Shown here in pieces: positions 60,267 through 64,000 of a stretch of DNA of 64,000 nucleotides. The notes beneath the pieces are model-generated. The model saw nothing but the letters and a program-made list of their open reading frames with translations, was not told where the DNA came from and searched no databases. Within the stretch, counting starts at the first letter, position 1; each line of letters begins with the position of its first letter. The stretch covers positions 1,054,001 through 1,118,000 of the forward strand of contig NZ_CP170508.1 in the NCBI RefSeq assembly GCF_052055875.1, written 5' to 3'. Source of the DNA: Methanosphaerula subterraneus. GTDB lineage: Archaea; Halobacteriota; Methanomicrobia; Methanomicrobiales; Methanospirillaceae. The position numbers and the translations under genes were made by a program.

Positions 60267-61556
60267 TCAAGAATCTTTGAGAATCACCCATCGTACAAGT
60301 CGATTGAGCGACAATATACCATCCCAAGGTTGATCAAAATCATGCATCTTTCCAGGGCTGATAATTCTATCCACACCCCTATATGCAGCTTCACGTGCAA
60401 ATTTCTTTTTTTTATCCTCATTCAACACGCATAGACCCAGGGCTTGTATTTTTCGTGTGATGAGGTCTAATGTATCATCGATTTTATCCACTTCTTTTAT
60501 AAACACACATTTTCCCTGTATAGGATCTTCAAGTCGAATATTATCATCCAGTAAAATTGTCCAACTGAGATCATTGGATTGTATAATCTCCTTATTATTC
60601 GAAAGGAGATATATTGCCCGGATATTTATTATATTAGTTGCTGTATCATTTGGGAGAGTTTGGAATATTAGTTTTGAGGGTAGTTTTTCAAAAGAAGATT
60701 TCATTTTAACAGCAATTTCTTTAAGTGTAAATTTGCTCTTTTCGAAGAAAAATACATGAGGGGAAGAGCATGCCATTTGGTTAAAGATAACGATATCTTT
60801 TACTGCATTATCTATAGCCCTATCAAAATAATCACTTTCGATAAAGTCTCTATCAAATGCTCCAAAGGAATATTTTGGCCCAAAAACAATAATTTCACAC
60901 GATTCCTTTTGGGGTAATGAGGTAATTACCTTGATTGCCTCCGATCCCCCGAAAACAATCTTCACATCTGCGATAAGCGAGAATTGTTTACTTAGCTCAG
61001 GATCTCGCCCTTCAAAAGACACTATTGCTACCGATCTTATAATCTCTTTCCCAGAATGAACGACCCCATCACGCTCAACAACAATGTCATTCAAATACTT
61101 TAATATTGAGAGCATTATTTTTTTATTTCCTTCAGCAATCTTAACTACACTGCCGTTTTTTGATAATATTGATAGTACCAGAGAGAGAACCGCTAATGTT
61201 GGAATTTCACCTGAGACCCATTGACATACTATACCTCGAGGTTGTGCATTTAACTCATAATAATTTTCGCTATCTTTAAATTTGTCTAGATATGATAGAT
61301 CCGTATAATTAATCCTGCAAATTCTCTCTAAATTTTCTCTCCTTAACCACAGAGATAAGTAGGAAACACCCGAAATGTGGTTAATTTCCTGATTTTGGAT
61401 AATTTCCTTTCCGAGTTTGGTTAAAAATTCAAGGATTACATCCAACTTCAAGTTATAAAGTTCTCTTCGGTTACGATTTATTAAAGAGGATATTTCATCA
61501 AAGTTATCGAAGGTTGTTTCCTCAAATTTTCCATCCAGGAGATAACAATTTATCAT
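60267..61556 (-). CDS. LuxC-like acyl-CoA (acyl-protein) reductase
   Basis: A 429-residue aldehyde-dehydrogenase-fold enzyme reducing an activated acyl group to aldehyde with NADPH. The family pattern is GIVCQWVSGEIPTLAVLSLV, KNGSVVKIAEGN, the region around Cys263 (IVIFNQMACSSPHVFFFE) as the acyl-accepting Cys, and the C-terminal FAREAAYRGVDRII. No luciferase genes (luxA/luxB) are present, so the aldehyde has another use. The ATG at 61556 overlaps the LuxE-like stop (ATGA), so the two are translationally coupled. Confidence 0.88.
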   Translation of the reverse strand: MINCYLLDGKFEETTFDNFDEISSLINRNRRELYNLKLDVILEFLTKLGKEIIQNQEINHISGVSYLSLWLRRENLERICRINYTDLSYLDKFKDSENYYELNAQPRGIVCQWVSGEIPTLAVLSLVLSILSKNGSVVKIAEGNKKIMLSILKYLNDIVVERDGVVHSGKEIIRSVAIVSFEGRDPELSKQFSLIADVKIVFGGSEAIKVITSLPQKESCEIIVFGPKYSFGAFDRDFIESDYFDRAIDNAVKDIVIFNQMACSSPHVFFFEKSKFTLKEIAVKMKSSFEKLPSKLIFQTLPNDTATNIINIRAIYLLSNNKEIIQSNDLSWTILLDDNIRLEDPIQGKCVFIKEVDKIDDTLDLITRKIQALGLCVLNEDKKKKFAREAAYRGVDRIISPGKMHDFDQPWDGILSLNRLVRWVILKDS

Positions 61557-62686
61557 AATTGACACTCCTCAAAGGTGTCACCACAGCCTCGTAATTCTTC
61601 TTTTTCAACTCTTGAAATGAATCTGAAGTATCTTCCTTTTCGACCGCAAGGACAATCATCAAAACCAACCAGGCAACCAAGATCTTCGGTAAGAATTGCC
61701 TGACAATAATAACTATCAGATAAGACACTCATCACTTCAATCAGACCTGACTCCCCGATTTTACATGGCTCTAGTGTCAGGATGTCGCGAATAATTACTT
61801 GAGAAAAATTTGGAACATGTTTATTTCCATGTTCACAATCCACAAAGATGATACCCAGTTGTTCTGTCATTCCATAGAAATCATAAATTTTTTCATCTTT
61901 TGTATTGAATAGCCGTGCAATAGTCTTTGTAAATAATTCTTTAGACACTGTATGGTCAGTAAGTTTTTTCCATCCACCACTATGGAAAATTTTTACGTCA
62001 GCAAATTTTAAATTAATTTTTTCTTTTATGATTTGTTTATAAAACACGGACCAAATTATATACGTATAGCCGAAAACATAAACTTCTTCATTAGCGTGAT
62101 TATCAATAAGATCCTGTATAGCCTGCAAATTTAACCTGAGCTCGCCGTTTTCTTCTTTCAAAAGATAAACGATCTTTTTTGCATATATACTTAAACCGCG
62201 TACTCCAGCGGTACGGGCGGAGTATTCCATTCCTCGGCTATTAATTCCTTCGTGGTCAATAACAACAAATAACCTTCTTTTCGGCCCTAAATAACTGGCC
62301 AATATAGATATTAGTGCCTTTGTTTGATTTATCGTTGTGTTTTTACTCAAAGGGATTCTACTTGGAATACCTGTTGTAGTTCCACTAGATTTCAAAATTT
62401 TTGAAATTTCTTCTTTTGGACATATTTCCATTTCAAAATATTTGAACATCTGTACGGGCAGAGCGGGTACATCTTCTAACCTTACGATATGGTCAATGTC
62501 AATTTTTTGTTTAGAAAAAAAATTTTTAATATATATATTATTTTGAGTATTGACCAGTTGAACTTTAATTATTTCTAAAAGTATCAAATTCTTTTCTTCA
62601 TCCGATAAAGAGTATTGACTCAACCCCAGTAAATTATCTAAAGACTTTTGTTCCATTAATTGGGGTGAAGCCTGGATATCATCCAT
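61553..62686 (-). CDS. LuxE-like acyl-protein synthetase/acyl-activating transferase
   Basis: A 377-residue protein of the LuxE family (ANL superfamily relatives). The nucleotide motif is LKSSGTTTGIPSRIPLSK, and the later AGVRGLSIYAKKIVYLLKE, KIYDFYGMTEQLGIIFVDC and the Cys-rich end DDCPCGRKGRYFRFISRV match. LuxE activates a fatty acid with ATP and passes it to LuxC. The start overlaps the AMP-ligase gene by eight bases. The gene is AT-rich like its neighbours. Confidence 0.86.
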   Translation of the reverse strand: MDDIQASPQLMEQKSLDNLLGLSQYSLSDEEKNLILLEIIKVQLVNTQNNIYIKNFFSKQKIDIDHIVRLEDVPALPVQMFKYFEMEICPKEEISKILKSSGTTTGIPSRIPLSKNTTINQTKALISILASYLGPKRRLFVVIDHEGINSRGMEYSARTAGVRGLSIYAKKIVYLLKEENGELRLNLQAIQDLIDNHANEEVYVFGYTYIIWSVFYKQIIKEKINLKFADVKIFHSGGWKKLTDHTVSKELFTKTIARLFNTKDEKIYDFYGMTEQLGIIFVDCEHGNKHVPNFSQVIIRDILTLEPCKIGESGLIEVMSVLSDSYYCQAILTEDLGCLVGFDDCPCGRKGRYFRFISRVEKEELRGCGDTFEECQL

Positions 62687-64000
62687 AGGTATTCAAATCC
62701 ATTTTTGTCGAGGTTATATATTCTAATATTTTATTGCGATCGATCTTGTTTGAAGAATTTAGAGGGAAGTTGTTCATAAAGATAACCGTTGCTGGTATTT
62801 TATATGAGGGCAACAGTCGCTTACACAGAGATAATATCTCATCTTTTAATTCTTCTACATTTGCATTAATTGGTTGAACTACAGCTACTACCGATTCACC
62901 CAAGATATCATCAGGTAATCCAAGTGCAACGCATCCAGATACATAGTCTAATGTCATAATGAGGTCTTCAATCTCTTTTGGAGAGATACGGTAACCAGCA
63001 GGTTTTAGAATGTTTTTTGATCTACCGGTAACGAAAATATACCCATCATTATCAATTGTAGCCAGATCACCTGTGTAAAGCCTACCATTTTTAATTACTT
63101 CCCTCGTCCCATCAGGATCCTTATAATAGCATTTCATTATGTTATCGCCACTCGCTGCAATCTCTCCTTCTTCTCCTGGTTTTATTGGACAGTCCCAACT
63201 ATCAACGACTTCCAACGATACTCCCGGTATACCTTTACCTATCGACCCCATCTTTTCTTTTAAAAGATGAGGAGGTAGGTATGAAAGCCTTGCCGTAGCT
63301 TCTGTAGCACCATACATTACAAAAAATTGTTTCCCCGGGAAAGAGTCGGCCATCATTTTAAGGAATTTATTCGCCAGATGTCCTCCTGCTTGTGTGAAAT
63401 ACCTTAAACTTGGAAAACCCTGTTTTAAGAAATTAGTTTTGTTAATTAGTATCTGATATGTGCTAGGCACACCGGCAAATCCGGTGCACTCATATTTATC
63501 AATCTCGCTAATGACAGAACCAAGAAAAATATTGTTACTAAAAAAAATACTCCCGCCTACACGAAGATGAGTATGTAGTAGAGATGCACCGTAACAATAA
63601 AAAAATGGTAATACGAGGCACATTCTGTCATTGCTCGTGAGATTCAAATAACAAATTATTGACTCAGTGTTGGCGATTAAATTTTTATTTGAAAGCACAA
63701 CACCCTTTTTTTCACCAGTGCTTCCCGAGGTAAAAATAATAATTGCAGTATCCTCGAGGTCCCTATTTATCGTGAAGTTATTCTCTACAATGGGTATAGA
63801 TTTTAGTGTTTGCTCATCCAGTATATTTTTATTAAATCGGGACTTGAACACATTTTGTACAAAGTAATTGGAGAAGTTACACTGAGACAAAATATTCATG
63901 AGATCTTTATCAGAAATTTTTGTTTCAACCAACACGGCGATATTACCGCTTTTTATTATCGATAAATAGCAAATTATGAAGAATAGATTGTTTTCAGATA
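62679..64000 (-). CDS. AMP-dependent acyl-CoA synthetase/ligase (5' end cut by window edge)
   Basis: The visible part is about 440 residues. Motif A3 is IIFTSGSTGEKKGVVLS, A5 is YGATEATARLSYLPPH, A8 is GDLATIDNDGYIFVTGRSKN, and the C-terminal Lys region is FPLNSSNKIDRNKILEY. The frame does not begin at the GTG near 63935: it stays open to the edge and reads ENNLFFIICYLSIIKSGNIA, the normal N-terminal helix of this family (compare the usual SxxxLEFVIxYLGxLKAG). So the start lies to the right of the window. With the LuxE/LuxC pair it forms an acyl-activation-reduction operon. Confidence 0.88.
   Translation of the reverse strand, partial: SENNLFFIICYLSIIKSGNIAVLVETKISDKDLMNILSQCNFSNYFVQNVFKSRFNKNILDEQTLKSIPIVENNFTINRDLEDTAIIIFTSGSTGEKKGVVLSNKNLIANTESIICYLNLTSNDRMCLVLPFFYCYGASLLHTHLRVGGSIFFSNNIFLGSVISEIDKYECTGFAGVPSTYQILINKTNFLKQGFPSLRYFTQAGGHLANKFLKMMADSFPGKQFFVMYGATEATARLSYLPPHLLKEKMGSIGKGIPGVSLEVVDSWDCPIKPGEEGEIAASGDNIMKCYYKDPDGTREVIKNGRLYTGDLATIDNDGYIFVTGRSKNILKPAGYRISPKEIEDLIMTLDYVSGCVALGLPDDILGESVVAVVQPINANVEELKDEILSLCKRLLPSYKIPATVIFMNNFPLNSSNKIDRNKILEYITSTKMDLNTYG

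Noticed and set aside
59511..64000. Bioluminescence (lux) operon
   Set aside because: LuxC- and LuxE-like genes are present, but there are no luciferase subunits, and the host is an anaerobe.

Overview
The window comes from a methanogenic archaeon, most likely of the order Methanomicrobiales. I infer this from archaeal-only information genes (PriS, GINS, aIF2-alpha, Nop10, L44e, S27e, PAN, MBF1), ether-lipid genes (glycerol-1-phosphate dehydrogenase, geranylgeranyl reductase with its ferredoxin), UPF0058/UPF0179/DUF63 families, and a moderately high GC backbone with TATA-type promoters and Shine-Dalgarno sites. The combination of mutS/mutL, cheW with a soluble chemoreceptor and PAS histidine kinases fits Methanomicrobiales such as Methanosphaerula or Methanoregula; the genus is a guess.

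Layout. 1-2.3 kb: end of a chemotaxis locus (cheW cut by the left edge, then a soluble PAS chemoreceptor). 2.7-13.2 kb: a nearly uninterrupted minus-strand run: UPF0058, elp3, priS, gins, rpl44e, rps27e, aif2a, nop10, a PAC2-family protein, a PHP phosphoesterase, ferredoxin, geranylgeranyl reductase, rnhB and an M50 membrane protease. Many junctions overlap by 1-11 bases, so translation is probably coupled. 13.2-22.2 kb: ADP-ribosylglycohydrolase, UPF0179, egsA, DUF63, SpoIIM-like, proS, a zinc-ribbon protein, a TPR protein, and an FAD oxidoreductase/glycosyltransferase pair. 22.4-31.6 kb: ferritin, mbf1 and pan from a crossed divergent promoter, an ACT-ACT-metallo-beta-lactamase fusion, mutS-mutL and a coiled-coil protein. 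31.7-42.5 kb: a receiver/PAS histidine kinase, small zinc-ribbon proteins, a transglutaminase-like protein, a nucleotide-sugar dehydrogenase, an HI0933-type flavoprotein, a DUF4349 lipoprotein and an NHL protein with a 22-residue tandem repeat.

From about 43.0 kb to the right edge the character changes. The genes become AT-rich, spacing becomes loose, and single-operon modules are separated by copies of a GC-rich, hairpin-forming repeat (six main copies at about 46.9, 47.7, 51.1, 53.8, 56.8 and 59.0 kb). Two copies carry a further ~400-base conserved block. The modules are: a nuclease-NACHT-HEAT STAND protein (likely antiviral); a DUF4062 protein coupled to a TPR protein with a recently expanded 120-base repeat; a DUF4062/GHKL-ATPase/winged-helix protein; a secreted beta-helix protein with a dockerin; a lipid kinase/small protein/DUF1828 operon; and an acyl-activating and reducing cluster (AMP ligase, LuxE-like, LuxC-like, SDR) that runs off the right edge. 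A 98-base MITE-like element and two inverted arrays of an 11-base-phased motif lie between the first two modules. I read this half as a defence/accessory island built by repeated insertion at the repeat family.

Genes that are short or cut by the edges and were recovered by reading the sequence directly: cheW (1-478), nop10 (8122-8271), a 47-aa gene (57747-57890), a possible 34-aa gene (19035-19139), and the upstream extension of the AMP ligase to the right edge. I found no rRNA, tRNA or CRISPR array.
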